Origin: Butyriboletus loyo
Taxonomy: Eukaryota > Basidiomycota > Agaricomycetes > Boletales > Boletaceae
NCBI GenBank assembly: GCA_038093515.1
Contig: JBBPSI010000267.1
Location: forward strand, 1 to 31,832
Direction: 5' to 3'
Length of the DNA: 31,832 bases
Shown: positions 18,745 to 30,946 of the stretch, piece after piece
Layout: every line of letters starts with the position of its first letter
How positions within the stretch are numbered: the first letter of the stretch is position 1
Notes under the pieces: model-generated
Told to the model about the DNA's origin: nothing
Database searches by the model: none
What the model saw: the letters and a program-made list of their open reading frames with translations, nothing else
Made by a program: the position numbers and the translations under genes

Positions 18745-20033
18745 TCAAACGACATGTAACCAGGCATCAAAATCCATCACCCACTGCTCCACCACCACCC
18801 GCACTGGGAATACGCTGTCAATAAAGCTTGAGCAGCCGAACATTCCCGCTCTTGCGAATCCTTCGATCGTCACATTACCCCACACCACAAGCCATACCAT
18901 CGTCCAGACCCACCCTGCTACCCCACCCACCTTCCTCCCCGTCAACCGATGAAATGCCCGCTCGCCAAGGATTCCCGGCGCCATCATTCCGAAACCAACT
19001 AGCATCCTCCATATTTCCACCTGACTATTGAGCGTCATCATCGCAATGTAGTGCAAGACAGCTGATGCAAGGAATGCCCCGATAACCATGCCCACGCGAC
19101 CAAGGACGAAGGAAAGCGGATAGCCACCGAGGACGAGGAATATGCGGCGGAACCATTGGTGCCACCTGCGCCCCCAGAAGTCATTGAGCGAGGTAGCGCG
19201 CCACGGAGAGTCGAATGCAGGAGGCCACTGAGCGGGATCTTGTCCGAAGAAAACGATGGCAATTGTGGCACATAGGTCGTAGCCCATCCGCAGGACAGCG
19301 TAGATCCCAAAGGCACTACATGTTGAGATGATACTCGCTCGGAAGTATCGCACCGAGAAGGGAAGGGTTTCATCAAAAATAGACGATCCCCCAGAGGTGG
19401 ATGCCACTCCAACCGGGGCGAACGATAGAACTGCTCGGTGAAAGGCACCGCATATACAGGCATGCGCAGCCGCAGAAAGGAATGTACAGAAAACGAATGC
19501 GATGCGATTAGTTGGACGTGTCTCGCGCGGAATGTACAATCCACGTGACCACTCCCAGCCATGGCCACGAAGGTTTGAGGCGAGGTCAAAGACGTCCATG
19601 ATGACTGACGGAGAACTATTTGCAGGACGGAGGTGTCGCACGAGTGGCTCTTTCGCCAGTGTCCAGTCCAGCGTACGGGTGGCGATAGAAAACATGGAGA
19701 GCTGGAGGGAAAGGTGAGTCAGTCTGTCCTCTGGGGGATGTTTGGAGAGGTTTGTTGCCGACAGACACTTACCACCAAGTCAATGTTGAGGATTTTTAGC
19801 TCTGGCTTGCCGAGCGACATATCCACAGAAAGTGCTGCACGCAAGGCCAACAAAGCAACGACAGGCCATAACGCGACCCGGAAAGCGCGCGTCCTTGGCG
19901 TGACAGCCAACACTGCTACTACGAAGTAGCAAACCACCGGAGGGAGGACAAACGATGCCAACGTGACGCTGTCGATAGGAATTCTGGATGATGGAACACC
20001 AAGACCCTGAGAGAACACATGAGCGAAGGACAT
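18745..20033 (-). CDS. Wax-synthase-like membrane-bound O-acyltransferase, copy 3 (intact)
   Basis: Exons 20033-19773 and 19701-18745 give 405 residues. The intron (19702-19772) is at the same place and phase as in copy 1 but 10 nt longer. Exon 2 is exactly as long as in copy 1 (957 nt). The family motif here is the standard WGRRWHQWFRR. The hydrophobic segment reads SAVLHY, keeping the first His (presumed catalytic) but with Tyr for the second. Flanks and gene together form a direct duplicate of about 15755-17200. Role and membrane location are as inferred for copy 1; differences between the two near the active-site motifs might alter activity or substrate. Confidence 0.88.
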
Positions 20034-20608
20034 GGTTGAGTCCCTTGGATGATTGCTCTGCGATTTTAAGTGAAGCGAAATTATCCGGGGCACCGCCACG
20101 CCTCCTCCGATCTAAGAAGCCAGGCCTGCCATTGAAAATGCCACTTGGCTGAGCCAAAATTTACCTTCATTTACCTTTTCGTCCTCCGGTCGCACCTCTC
20201 AGAAGCCTGTGTTAGAGTCGTCAAGTGGTAAGGATACATAGCCGTGTTGCAGAGGGCAAACTGCTGCCAGAGAGGTAACTCTTTATATGGTAAGACAATA
20301 ATCAATTATTGAGACGTGATTACATAAGTCATCAAGCACAGGCCGTTTTATCACGGGGGGTTCGATGGGTGTCTGGCTTGGCAGTACTTGAGTTGACTGG
20401 TCATACGACGTCTGGACGACCCCAGAAAGTTTCCTTCAAATGGGTCATGCGTAGAATTCATGTCAGAGACAATTACGAAAAATACTGACACTGCAACGAT
20501 TCAAGGCAGACGGGAGCGAGGAAGGAACATTCTAAGCCACTGGTAGTACCTACCCCGTCCTAGCAGTGGGATAGTCGGTATCGTGTGATCCACAACACTC
20601 GTACAGAA
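20034..20608. other. Intergenic
   Basis: The first ~80 bp next to 20033 are partly shared with the upstream flank of copy 1 and should hold the copy 3 promoter. In the rest I see no gene, repeat or RNA. Confidence 0.5.
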
Positions 20609-21903
20609 CTATACCGCATGTAACCAGGTATCAAAATCCGTCACCAGGCGTTCTACCAACGCCCGCAACGGCGGCACACCATCTATCAAAGTGCCAAACC
20701 TAAACAATCCAGCCCGGACAAACCCTTCCATCACCACATTTCCCCACAGACCCATCCAAGTCATCGTCCAAACCCATCCTGCCAGCCCACATACCTTCCT
20801 TCCCGTCAACCACTTGAATGCTCCCTCGGTGAGGATCCCCACGGCCATCATTCCAAACCCGACCAGCATCCGCCAAGGTTCGCTCGTGCGATCGAGTGAA
20901 TTTAACCCAATGTGGTGATACACTCCGGAAGAGAGAAATGCCCCGATAACAAGACCCACGCGACCAAAGATGAAGGAAAGTGGATAACCGCCCTGAACGA
21001 GGAATATATGGCGAAGCCACTGGTGCCACCTGCGTCCCCAGAACTCAGCTAATGACGTGGAACGCCACGGGGCATCAAAGCCAGGGGGCCATTGCGCGGG
21101 GTCCTGTCCGAGGACGAGAATTGCCAGCATGGTGCACAAATCGTAGCTCATCTGGAGGAGACTGTAGACTGCGAAACAGCCAATGATGGAGATGACGGAC
21201 GATCGGAAGTATTGTACGTGGAAAGGTAAGGTTTCGTCGAAAATAGATCCCCCGAAATGGAGCCAAGTCCCACTGGAGAGAATGATCGGATGGCCCTGTG
21301 GACTGTACCGCAGATAAGTGCATGGGCAACCGCAGACAGAGTTACATAGAAAACGAATCCAGTGTGGTTGGATGGACGAGTTTCGCGCGGAATATGCAAT
21401 CCGCGGGACCAGTCCCAGCCGTAACCACGGTATCCAAGTGCAAGATCGAGGGCATCCATGAAAGTTGAAGGAACGCTGTTCACGGGACGGAGTCGTCTGA
21501 CGAGCGGCCCTTTGACCAATGCCCAATAGAGGGAACGGGTAGCCACCACGAGCATCAGGATCTGGCAATCAGTGAGTTCAGGCAAGTCTTTCTTCTCATA
21601 CCGCAGGCTCATGGAGAGTGATTGTTCGAAAGAGCCACTCACTCCCAAGTCGTTGTGTAACTTTCGCTCGGAGCTACTGAGCGACGTGTCCACGGAAACC
21701 GCTGCTCGCAATGCTAGCAACGCTCCGACGGGCCAGCAGGCCATTCGGAGAGTGCGCGTCTGTGGCGTGATGGCCAATCCCGCCATGACGAAGTAAAAAA
21801 GCAAAGGAGGCAGGACATATGATGCAAACGTTGCGGCGTTGATTGGAGCTTTGGTCGCCGGAACACCTATAGCGACCCAGATGGATCACGGAGCAGAAGA
21901 CAT
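20609..21903 (-). pseudogene. Wax-synthase-like gene, copy 4 (nonsense codon and frameshift)
   Basis: The same two-exon layout is present: exon 1 from ATG 21903, with a GTGAGT donor after the DLG codons near 21640 and an acceptor CCAG before ILMLVVATRSLYW. The C-terminal part is complete (WGRRWHQWLRH, then SGVYHH, then WVWTMTWMGLWGN) and ends at 20609. Two lesions are seen. Codon 6 is TGA (plus-strand 21886-21888). In the run of five C at 21249-21253 one base is missing relative to the frame, so the GLGSIS part and the SIFDETLP part lie in different frames. It is clearly diverged from copies 1 and 3, so it is an older paralogue. A sequencing error could explain the homopolymer lesion but hardly the TGA as well; a different start codon could bypass the TGA. 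Confidence 0.8.
21249..21253 (-). other. Frameshift point in wax-synthase copy 4
   Basis: A run of five C (G on the coding strand) stands where six would keep the conserved G-S-I-F-D-E-T-L-P segment in frame with the upstream part. Confidence 0.7.
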
Positions 21904-24011
21904 GAATTGGGTTCTCCATTTGCCTGCAAATTTACAGTACTTAATTGAAGTACGTACATGCATGAACCGCAAATCGCCAGCCAGTGGAGATTCTATTACA
22001 TAATACCTACTTTACCGCATTTGTCCAAATTGCATGCGTCTCAAATGTCAATGTTGTCTCAACGCTTCATCCATCCCGAGTAGAAAAAGCTCGTCGTCAC
22101 TTTTCGCTCTCAGAGCGCGTCGGGGGCAGCGAATTTCCAGTCTGCAGGGTACTACATGGCAAGGTCCGTACATGTTGTTCTACACCACATCTCCGATCCT
22201 CGATTCGGCGAATAACGTAGGGTCGAGCACGGACGTAGTTGTATTCAACACCAACTCAATCGGGCGAGTTGTTTGATTCATGGCTGAGCGCTGAGGCCTG
22301 AGGATCCAAAGTTGCCCGATCAGCATATTCACACTGTACTTTGGCTGCACATTATCCTCTCAACGATACATGGTAGTCGTCGAGTCTGAAACGAACGCGG
22401 TGCTGGGCGGTCCGGCTTTCAACAGTGCCGAGACAACGCTGTGAGAAGAATGGCAGCCGGGGAACGGTGTGGCGGCAGGGGATCTGACTGTAGGTTGGGT
22501 ACGCAATCGAGATATCGATATCTGATCTATTCTGCGTTTTCCTGAATCTCATGTTTGCCCACGTTATAGTAGGCGACGGCGTTCCAGGAATCGCCTCAAT
22601 CCGGGCATGAGGCGAGCGATTATCGATGCGTGTATTCGTACACTACCCTGTGAGTACGTCGGTTTTCAAGAAAGGCAAGCTAGATTAAGCACATGATAAT
22701 GCGATAGGTACCTTGCAGAGATACCGGGATTATCGCAGGATGCGGCCACCGTGGATCAGTCAAGGGTGCCTTTCCCACAATTCTAAGACGCCTTCGCGAA
22801 TGTGTCAGCGGCGACATTACTGACCAAGCGTTTTCTCGCCAGCGAGGCATGCTATGCATCGGATCCACGGCATTACATCTGAATGCTGACGGGTACACGG
22901 GCGTGGAGGGATCCGCGAGCGTGAACATCATAGTGGCTCAACCTCAACGTGAGCACCCGCGGCCCCTGAGCGTTTCAGTGCTCTCGTTGATAATCTCCGC
23001 GCGTACAGATCGACTTCATCCCGGTGAGCGGGGTTCCACCCATACATGCGTGCTATGAGGCTGTGGGTGACCCAGCCACCACGTCATACCACACCATGCT
23101 GTGTTGGATATTGTAGCTTGTGGATCTTTCGTGCGGTCGGCGTTCTTGGTTTCCCTGACGTGGACGGTCAACGTTTCAACCCGGAACCGGGAGAGCGTGG
23201 ATCTTCCTCGGATTCAGGGGGCTGTGATGGATAGTTTGGGGGTGCTGGATGTGCTGACACTGTTTGGCGTATCGGAGACCGGATCTCAAGGTTTCCGTGG
23301 GATATGTGCGAAATCCGTCGGAGGAACGTCCTCGGGGGATGACAAAGGTGCAGATTGGCACAGCTTGGATGCGGGGGAGGTCGGAAGAAAAGGGGGCCCG
23401 ATGGACGGATTCGGATGCGACCCTGAACGGAGAGCAATTGTACTGTCGATTTCTCGCATTGACCTTGGTACGTTGCACTCTATTTTCTTATCACGCGACA
23501 TGGTTGGACGTCACAGGTACAAGGGACCCAACATGCGACATCGTTTATAGGGAATGCAACAAGCACATCTTCAAACTTCGCACCAGCGGAAATAAATTCA
23601 AAATGCTCACGGCTTGTGCAATGAGCAGCTGATTTGGTTTCCAATCAGTAACGCTGAGAATCAGGGAAGAACTTGAAATCTTCAGGGACCACCCACTGGA
23701 CACGGAGCGACCTGATCGCATGATGTTCGCCGATAGTGAGCGGAGCCTGGCGGACATTCAACGCGGCTTGTGTGACGGGACGTGACAGAAATTTCTTCCC
23801 GTACGTACGGCGCGCTGAGTCCGAAAAAAACGACGGCAACTTCCGAATGTGTGGGGGACTCTCGGCGCGAGGGTTTGAGGAAAAAAATTGTCGCAGATCA
23901 AAACGGACGCGGGGCTGACTTTCGATCCCCCTCTCTTCCCAAGCGCACAGTCGACAACACGCAGAATAACGACAAGGTCGACATTAGAATAACGAACGTA
24001 GAGCCATAAAC
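21904..24011. other. Long stretch with no assignable intact gene
   Basis: Reading frames here are short and interrupted. The part nearest 21903 should hold the old promoter of copy 4, and the last ~150 bp before 24012 the eIF4A promoter and leader. Around 22860-23480 several overlapping frames on both strands are rich in Pro, Ser and Arg, which is typical of GC-rich non-coding DNA. One possibly decayed coding piece at 23560-23830 (-) is listed separately. Confidence 0.4.
23560..23830 (-). pseudogene. Possible decayed coding piece, unknown family
   Basis: The minus strand reads as one frame with protein-like composition: RTYGKKFLSRPVTQAALNV, then HHAIRSLRVQWVVPEDFKFF, then, after a single in-frame TGA, SREHFEFISAGAKFEDVLV. 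The alternation of charged and hydrophobic residues on both sides of the TGA suggests an old gene. I do not recognise the family and see no start codon or clear introns. Confidence 0.3.
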
Positions 24012-25583
24012 ATGTCAGCGTACGTCCACGATCGCGCACGCACGGACCAGCGTGCACCATGGCTGATCCATCATTTCCATCGCATCCAGAGAAGAACAAC
24101 TTCAAGATGTCGCCGAGAGCGAGATCGAGTCCAACTGGGACCAAGTCGTAGACAAGTGCGTGCATGCGCCTCTTTTATCTCACTACAACCTCAGATCTGA
24201 TGGCACCCGCACCAGCTTTGATAACATGGATCTAAAGCCAGAGCTTCTCCGTGGTATCTATGCCTACGGGTAAGTCCCATCTCTCGCTTTTTTTGACGTG
24301 CAAAAATGGGGGTATTGAGTCGAGTCGTATTTTGTTGCAAGTTTCGAGCGTCCTTCGGCCATCCAGCAACGCGCGATCGTGCCTGTGATAAAGGGGCACG
24401 ATGTCATCGCCCAGGCCCAGTCTGGCACCGGCAAGACCGCCACTTTCTCTATCTCCATTCTTCAACAGCTCGATATGTCCATCAAAGGCTGTCAAGCTCT
24501 CATCCTCGCACCCACCCGTGAACTCGCCCAGCAAATCCAAAAGGTCGTGATCGCCCTGGGAGACTATATGAACATCGAGTGTCATGCTTGCGTTGGTGGT
24601 ACCAACGTGCGTGAGGACATGGCCAAGTTGCAAGAGGGCGTTCAGGTCGTCGTGGGTACGCCTGGACGCGTGTACGACATGATCAACCGGAGAGCGCTTC
24701 GAACGGACCACATCAAGATATTCTGTCTTGACGAGGCGGATGAGATGTTGTCTCGAGGCTTCAAGGACCAGATTTACGAGCTATTCCAGCTTTTGCCTCA
24801 AGACACGCAGGTCGTTTTGCTGTCGGCGACGATGCCTGCGGATGTCTTGGAGGTGACCAAGAAGTTCATGCGTGATCCCGTGCGCATTCTCGTGAAGCGG
24901 GACGAATTGACGCTCGAAGGTATCAAGCAATTCTACATTGCTGTGGAAAAAGAAGAGTGGAAATTAGACACGCTCTGCGATCTGTACGAGACGGTGACGA
25001 TTACTCAGGCCGTCATTTTCTGTAACACGAGGCGGAAGGTAGACTGGTTGACGGAGAAGATGCACTCGCGGGAATTCACGGTCTCTGCCATGGTAGGTGG
25101 ACAACGCGAAGAAGGCGATGCCGCATCTTTATTTTGACTGATGGCTTCATGCGCAGCACGGAGATATGGAACAGAAACAAAGGGAGGTGTTGATGAAAGA
25201 GTTCCGATCTGGGTCGTCTCGTGTGCTCATCACGACGGACCTGTTGGCACGTGGAATCGACGTTCAGCAAGTGTCGCTGGTGATCAACTACGACCTGCCG
25301 ACGAACCGGGAGAACTACATCCACCGTATCGGACGCGGTGGACGGTTCGGACGCAAGGGTGTCGCCATCAACTTTGTTACGACGGAGGATGTCAGAATGC
25401 TGCGAGATATCGAACGTGAGTGCGAGTGTGAGATGGCGTCGCCAAGGACTAACGGTACCGTCATGACGGACAGAATTCTACAACACACAGATTGATGAGA
25501 TGCCTCTGAACGTCGCGTAAGTCGATATCAGTCGACTATCTCGAACGATTAATTGATGGCAGTGTACCAGTGATCTCATCTAG
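24012..25583 (+). CDS. TIF1: ATP-dependent RNA helicase eIF4A, seven coding exons
   Basis: Exons 24012-24019, 24090-24155, 24216-24269, 24342-25092, 25157-25415, 25474-25516 and 25571-25583 give 397 residues, the typical eIF4A length. eIF4A is the DEAD-box helicase of the eIF4F cap-binding complex and unwinds mRNA leaders for ribosome scanning. All motifs are present: Q-motif region [11 protein letters not shown] (44-54), AQSGTGKT (68-75), PTRELA (100-105), TPGR (149-152), DEAD (173-176), SAT (204-206), ARGID (324-328) and HRIGRGGR (349-356). The protein ends MPLNVADLI as in other eukaryotes. The first exon supplies only ATG, TCA and two bases. The last intron uses the second AG (25570), because only this gives the ADLI end. 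Confidence in the product is near certain; only exon 1 rests on context alone. Confidence 0.97.
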
Positions 25584-26423
25584 ACGCGTCCGGCGGGCCG
25601 AGTCTCTGGTCAGTGGTTCGCACCCGGTTTCCACACCGTTTCCTTTTCCTTGTTTTCATTCATGTGTTGACGGAACGAAATTTCGATGATGGGGTGGTGG
25701 TAGAGTAAAAAGACCTGGCGAGCTAGGCCATATGTGATTGATGATTTCAGTCGTTCGTTTTACGTAGCACGCGATACAGTATGTGGTGCAACACTGCCAT
25801 TCTAACGCGGTAAAAATATCGATACGGAGTGCATCGCCTCGATGAGGGTGTGCCTTGAGGATGGAGTCAAGGCTGTACGGGTCGTAAACGGAGCGAGCGT
25901 TCACACCAAGCCATCGCAGCCCCCTTCGCAAGCACTGTCGTCGGTCGCCGGTTACTTTGCGATCCCCATCATCGGCCTACCCGAGGCCATCAATCTCCTC
26001 CCTGCAGCGCCCCTCCGACGTCCGGTCATCTCGCAGTCCGATAGCCTCGCCTCACCTCTACCGCGAGTGGATCCGCCCAGACCTCGACGGTTTATATATT
26101 CATAAAACAGGTCCATGTTTCTTCATCTCGCCAGCCAATCGCAATAGTACTGTGCCACTCTGCAAGCTCAAGGGCGGTGGCCGTCTCATAATCCTATTTT
26201 TTTTTCTCGCCTCAACTCAGCCCGCTTATAACGGCGTCGCAGTGTAGCATCGACATCACCGACATCAACCCCCGTCTCACCTTAGACTGCGCTTGGCACA
26301 AAAATAAAATAAAAGTTGTCATGGTGAGTGAGCGAAGCGGATTCCCTCTTCCTTTGCACCTATATAACCCCTTCACAGAGAACCCGTCTCAATCTCTCCA
26401 CCGGTCACACTCCACCACCACCC
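25584..26423. other. Intergenic: eIF4A 3' UTR and phosphatase promoter
   Basis: No coding region is supported. A pyrimidine-rich run lies near 25640-25660, and the right end carries a TATA box (26361) ahead of the phosphatase. Confidence 0.5.
26361..26367 (+). promoter_or_regulatory. TATA box of the phosphatase gene
   Basis: TATATAA lies 63 bp before the proposed ATG at 26424, followed by a CT-rich and then A/C-rich leader. This is a good core-promoter position for a fungal gene with a short leader, and it argues against the open frame upstream of 26361 being translated. Confidence 0.6.
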
Positions 26424-26957
26424 ATGCCCATCGCCACCTCCACCACCCCTTCCACCTCCCAATGGCCCCCCTCCCCCATCACCCAAACTCCCTACCCCCT
26501 CCGTCCACCCAGCGCATCCGAAATCATGCCCCGTCTCTACGTCTCCGACCTCGCCTTTGCCGAAAACCCATCTGCACTCGCCAGTCTCGGCATCACCCAC
26601 GTCCTCTCCGCCATGCGTGGTTACGTCGCCATACCCGCAGGCGCAGGCTCCCTCTCCATCCACAGCGTCCAATACCCCCTCGAGGACCTCCCGTTCAGCG
26701 AACTCGCCGCCCATCTCCCACACACGACCGCGTTTTTGCGGACGGCGTTGACGGACCCGAACGCACGCGTGCTCGTACATTGCATGGAGGGCGTCAGTCG
26801 GAGCACCTCCGTCGTCGCGGCGTATCTGATCGCCGAATTTGGGTGGTCGACGGCGCAGGCGATTCAATACGTCAAATCGAGACGGAGGGCGGCCGAACCC
26901 AACTTTGGGTTCGTACAGCAATTGCAAGAGTATGCAGAGTCGTTGAGGCGGTCATGA
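26424..26957 (+). CDS. Dual-specificity protein phosphatase, small single-domain type
   Basis: A single exon of 177 residues. Dual-specificity phosphatases remove phosphate from tyrosine and serine/threonine. The signature loop is HCMEGVSR at 119-126, with nucleophile Cys120 and phosphate-binding Arg126, followed by STSVVAAYL. Asp88 in PLEDLPF is at the right distance to be the general acid. The N-terminal 30 residues are Pro/Ser/Thr-rich and probably disordered; no targeting domain is present, so the protein is little more than the catalytic core. The start at 26424 is preferred because the frame upstream overlaps the TATA box. Its physiological substrate is not predictable from the sequence. 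Confidence 0.92.
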   Translation: MPIATSTTPSTSQWPPSPITQTPYPLRPPSASEIMPRLYVSDLAFAENPSALASLGITHVLSAMRGYVAIPAGAGSLSIHSVQYPLEDLPFSELAAHLPHTTAFLRTALTDPNARVLVHCMEGVSRSTSVVAAYLIAEFGWSTAQAIQYVKSRRRAAEPNFGFVQQLQEYAESLRRS

Positions 26958-27508
26958 GCACCACCCTCTTCGTTTTCTCTTTCTTTCTTTTTCTTTTGGA
27001 GGGAGGGAAAGAGCGGTGTGGAGGAGAATGGGGTCATGTTTTTCGTTTCTTCCCTTGCTTCCTGTTCCCCCCTCTCTTCCTCCCCTTCCCAACGTGGGTC
27101 TTGTTGACGATAACGAAATGGAGAGAAGGCCTGGTGATCCGCCCACGCTCGCATTACACACCCCACGCTTGATGGCGCCCGATCGCACAAAATGTTTATT
27201 AACTATGGACTTCCCTCGCACGTCTACATGATACCCCCACGCATGTACGATGCGGCGTTCAAGAGACATTCCCATTTGCGCATCCTCAACGAGACGTCTT
27301 TTGCATCATTGACATTTGATCATATCATATCATATCTATATATATATCCTACTAATCCTGTAATAATATGTTTGCGTATATATAGCGTCTAATCTCCGTG
27401 GCCGTGGCAGATTCTACTCTACAGGAACATGCCACCGTTCGATCATGCATGCATGCATTACACATACGTCTCCCATTTCCGCTATTGCACCATGGAACCA
27501 TTCGGACA
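26958..27508. other. Intergenic, convergent 3' ends
   Basis: This lies between the stops of the phosphatase (+) and the Rab gene (-). It has T/C-rich runs at 26968-27000 and 27040-27090, an AT-rich stretch with TATATATA near 27337-27345 and a (GCAT)3 run at about 27445-27458. No gene is seen. Confidence 0.55.
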
Positions 27509-28722
<1,214 letters not shown>

Positions 28723-28878
28723 ATCGATGTGAGAGGACACGAGTGACGACGGGGCACCGTATGACGAAGTCGACCCCTCAAAGGGCGGCCCAATCGGATA
28801 CTTCCGGGAGACAACTCCATCACCCAACCTGGTCGCTTTTGCACTCGACACAACACAGACGCAAAAAACCAGAACACG
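28723..28878. promoter_or_regulatory. Short shared upstream region of the divergent Rab and ATP synthase epsilon genes
   Basis: Only 156 bp separate the two start codons, which face away from each other, so both promoters and leaders must fit here or overlap the first exons. No clear TATA box is seen. Confidence 0.6.
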
Positions 28879-29194
28879 ATGAGCACGACTTGGCGAGGTG
28901 TCTTCACGTACGTCCAGTGCACCTAGCGATGGCAACTCTGTTGACGCTAGCACCGACGCATCGCAGGTACAACAAGTACGCTCAAATCACCGCACGGGCT
29001 GTTCGTCAGTCGTTGCAAGAGACAGAACGGGTCGGTGCAGAGAAACGAGGGACCACTTTGCTCAGATACCAAAAGTGGGAGGATGGCGTGGGTGGCCAAC
29101 ATGTGATCATCTCCCCTCCCTCCCCTCTCGTCGTCGCTCAATTAGAATCGCCATGTAGGTCTCCTTCAACGCTAAGGAAGCCAAGTCGCCGTGA
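28879..29194 (+). CDS. ATP15: Mitochondrial ATP synthase F1 subunit epsilon, three exons
   Basis: Exons 28879-28907, 28967-29102 and 29159-29194 give 66 residues. The small epsilon subunit sits in the central stalk of F1 and helps couple rotation to ATP synthesis in the mitochondrial matrix. The family pattern is plain: a start of the type MSTTWRGVFTYNKYAQITA with aromatic residues at the N-terminus, then RAVRQSL, an acidic/basic helix (ETERVGAEKRG) and YQKWEDG. The first intron (28908-28966) has a GTACGT donor and the second (29103-29158) a GTGATC donor. Without the second splice the frame would run on to 29234 with an unrelated tail, whereas the spliced end (VSFNAKEAKSP) has the usual length and charge. 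Confidence 0.9.
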
Positions 29195-30202
29195 AAAACG
29201 ATCATCCAAGCTCGTTAAAACGCTGGTTGTTTGACCCTGGCGCTCCTGTTTCACACTTGTGTTTACTTCCCTGTTGCAAATAGACGCGTTTCTGATGGGC
29301 GTCTGACGAAACGCCATCGTGCGTATGCATATGTTCAACACAAACTCCTTCCGGAGACCCGTGCCACTTTCGCGCCACACATCAAGTACGTACCAAATCG
29401 TGTTCCGACACCCGGGTCAGGTTCGGTTCTGTTTTGAGATGCGACGTGCGTATGATACTTTGGCATCATGCGCAATCCGCAGTTGCGACAGCACTGATCA
29501 TTCCATTTGATGTGTCCTATATGTGTGTGAGACGGTGTGGGCTTCCTGACAAATTCAGTCTCTCACGGCGACCGGTCCTCATATCCACCAACTCAAATTG
29601 GTTAGCGGGGCCTGAGCCCTTTTCGCAGCAGGGCATGGCTATGATGACAGCTCGTCACCAGTGTACCGCACCACAGGAGACCCCAAGTTTTGACCTTGGG
29701 GCGAGCATCAGATGGGCCTCGTTACTGCCAAGTAGACCCACTGCTCCGAATCGGCCGCGAGTTGGCATGCAATGTAACTCATTGCAGCATCCAGCGACCC
29801 GAAGGCGGTTTAGTGCGTACCTCGGCTTGGCGACCAACACGTACTTGATAGACTAGATGACCGGGGGGGGACGTCGGCGTGAAAAGCGAAAAGCGATGAA
29901 GACCTCCCCACACATTGACAACCTGCACGGGAAATCTCGGATCTAAGCAATGCTTTTGCATATATGCATATGTATCCCGAGCTGAGCGCCCCCCCATGAT
30001 CCTGTCCAAACTCATTACCGGTCGCGGATCAAAACCGCCAACACAGCACATACACATACTTGCATAGCGGAAGTACTTGGGTGTGCACGTATGCATATGT
30101 CAAGCCCGAGCGCGGGCCCGCTCCGGAGCTGCGGCGCTCGGATGTTCCTTAGGACGGTCCGAGAGGCCCGGCATATACATATACATGGGAGATACATATC
30201 TG

Positions 30203-30222
30203 TCTATCTATCTATCTATCTA
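30203..30222. repeat. (TCTA)5 microsatellite
   Basis: Five perfect tetranucleotide units. Confidence 0.9.
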
Positions 30223-30433
30223 TTTAACAGGAACGGAACGGCTGATTGACACGGTACCGGAGTGCATCGCCTTCACGGATCCGTGTGTGTCATGTAGATA
30301 TCATATGTACGAGCACATTATCCTCTGCCGCGTCGCTCCGCATGCACGAGGGACTGCATCGCATCGTGTATCATACAGCGTCGCCGTCAATCGTACCATT
30401 TAAATAAATAAAACATAGACGGAACCGAGACGC

Positions 30434-30457
30434 CTCGTGCTCGTGCTCGTGCTCGTG
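30434..30457. repeat. (CTCGTG)4 tandem repeat
   Basis: Four perfect hexamer units. They lie in no convincing coding frame. Confidence 0.9.
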
Positions 30458-30623
30458 TTGACCCTGGACGGACGCACACTGTGCCGAGCTGAACGGCCCG
30501 TATCGACAGCGGTGTGTGGTCCCCGATTTGGAAATAAGATCCAAAGTAAAGATGTGGATGTGAAGCTTTGAAGTTTGATACGACAGTTTTCGGTTTCGAT
30601 CGGTCGAGTTTTCTTTTGCTTTC

Positions 30624-30660
30624 ACTTTTACTTTTACTTTTTACTTTTTACTTTTTTTTA
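30624..30660. repeat. (ACTTTT)n pyrimidine-rich tandem repeat
   Basis: About six imperfect units of ACTTTT/ACTTTTT end in a T-run. Confidence 0.75.
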
Positions 30661-30922
30661 AGTTTGATGAAATCGATCAAGGAAAGAAAAAAATAAAAGA
30701 AATAAACGGAGTTTAGACGTGGAACGGGTCTATGGAATGGTCCCGCTCGGAGTTATCACTGCCCCCCATATGGAATCGCTGTACAAGCGAATCTACGGCG
30801 AGGGACAGCATCGCGTGCGACGAGCACGTACGATCGAGACATGGCAGGCATGGCGAGAGAGATCATGCGAGCCATGCACGCGGGTGGGATCATGTTCATG
30901 TCGGGCCGATGTGGCGATGGGC

Positions 30923-30946
30923 CATCATATCATCATATCATCATAT
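30923..30946. repeat. (CATCATAT)3 tandem repeat
   Basis: Three perfect octamer units. Confidence 0.85.

Noticed and set aside
20441..20600. tRNA genes, rRNA and CRISPR-like arrays across the window
   Set aside because: I looked for a GTTCRA-type T-arm with a matching acceptor stem and for evenly spaced repeats; none held up here or elsewhere in the window.
24232..24711. A 159-codon minus-strand frame within eIF4A
   Set aside because: It is antisense to highly conserved eIF4A codons and has a composition explained by them.
26321..27172. A 283-codon plus-strand frame over the phosphatase locus
   Set aside because: It is a His/Arg/Pro-rich shadow of the phosphatase frame with a TATA box inside it; the signature HCMEGVSR is in the other frame.
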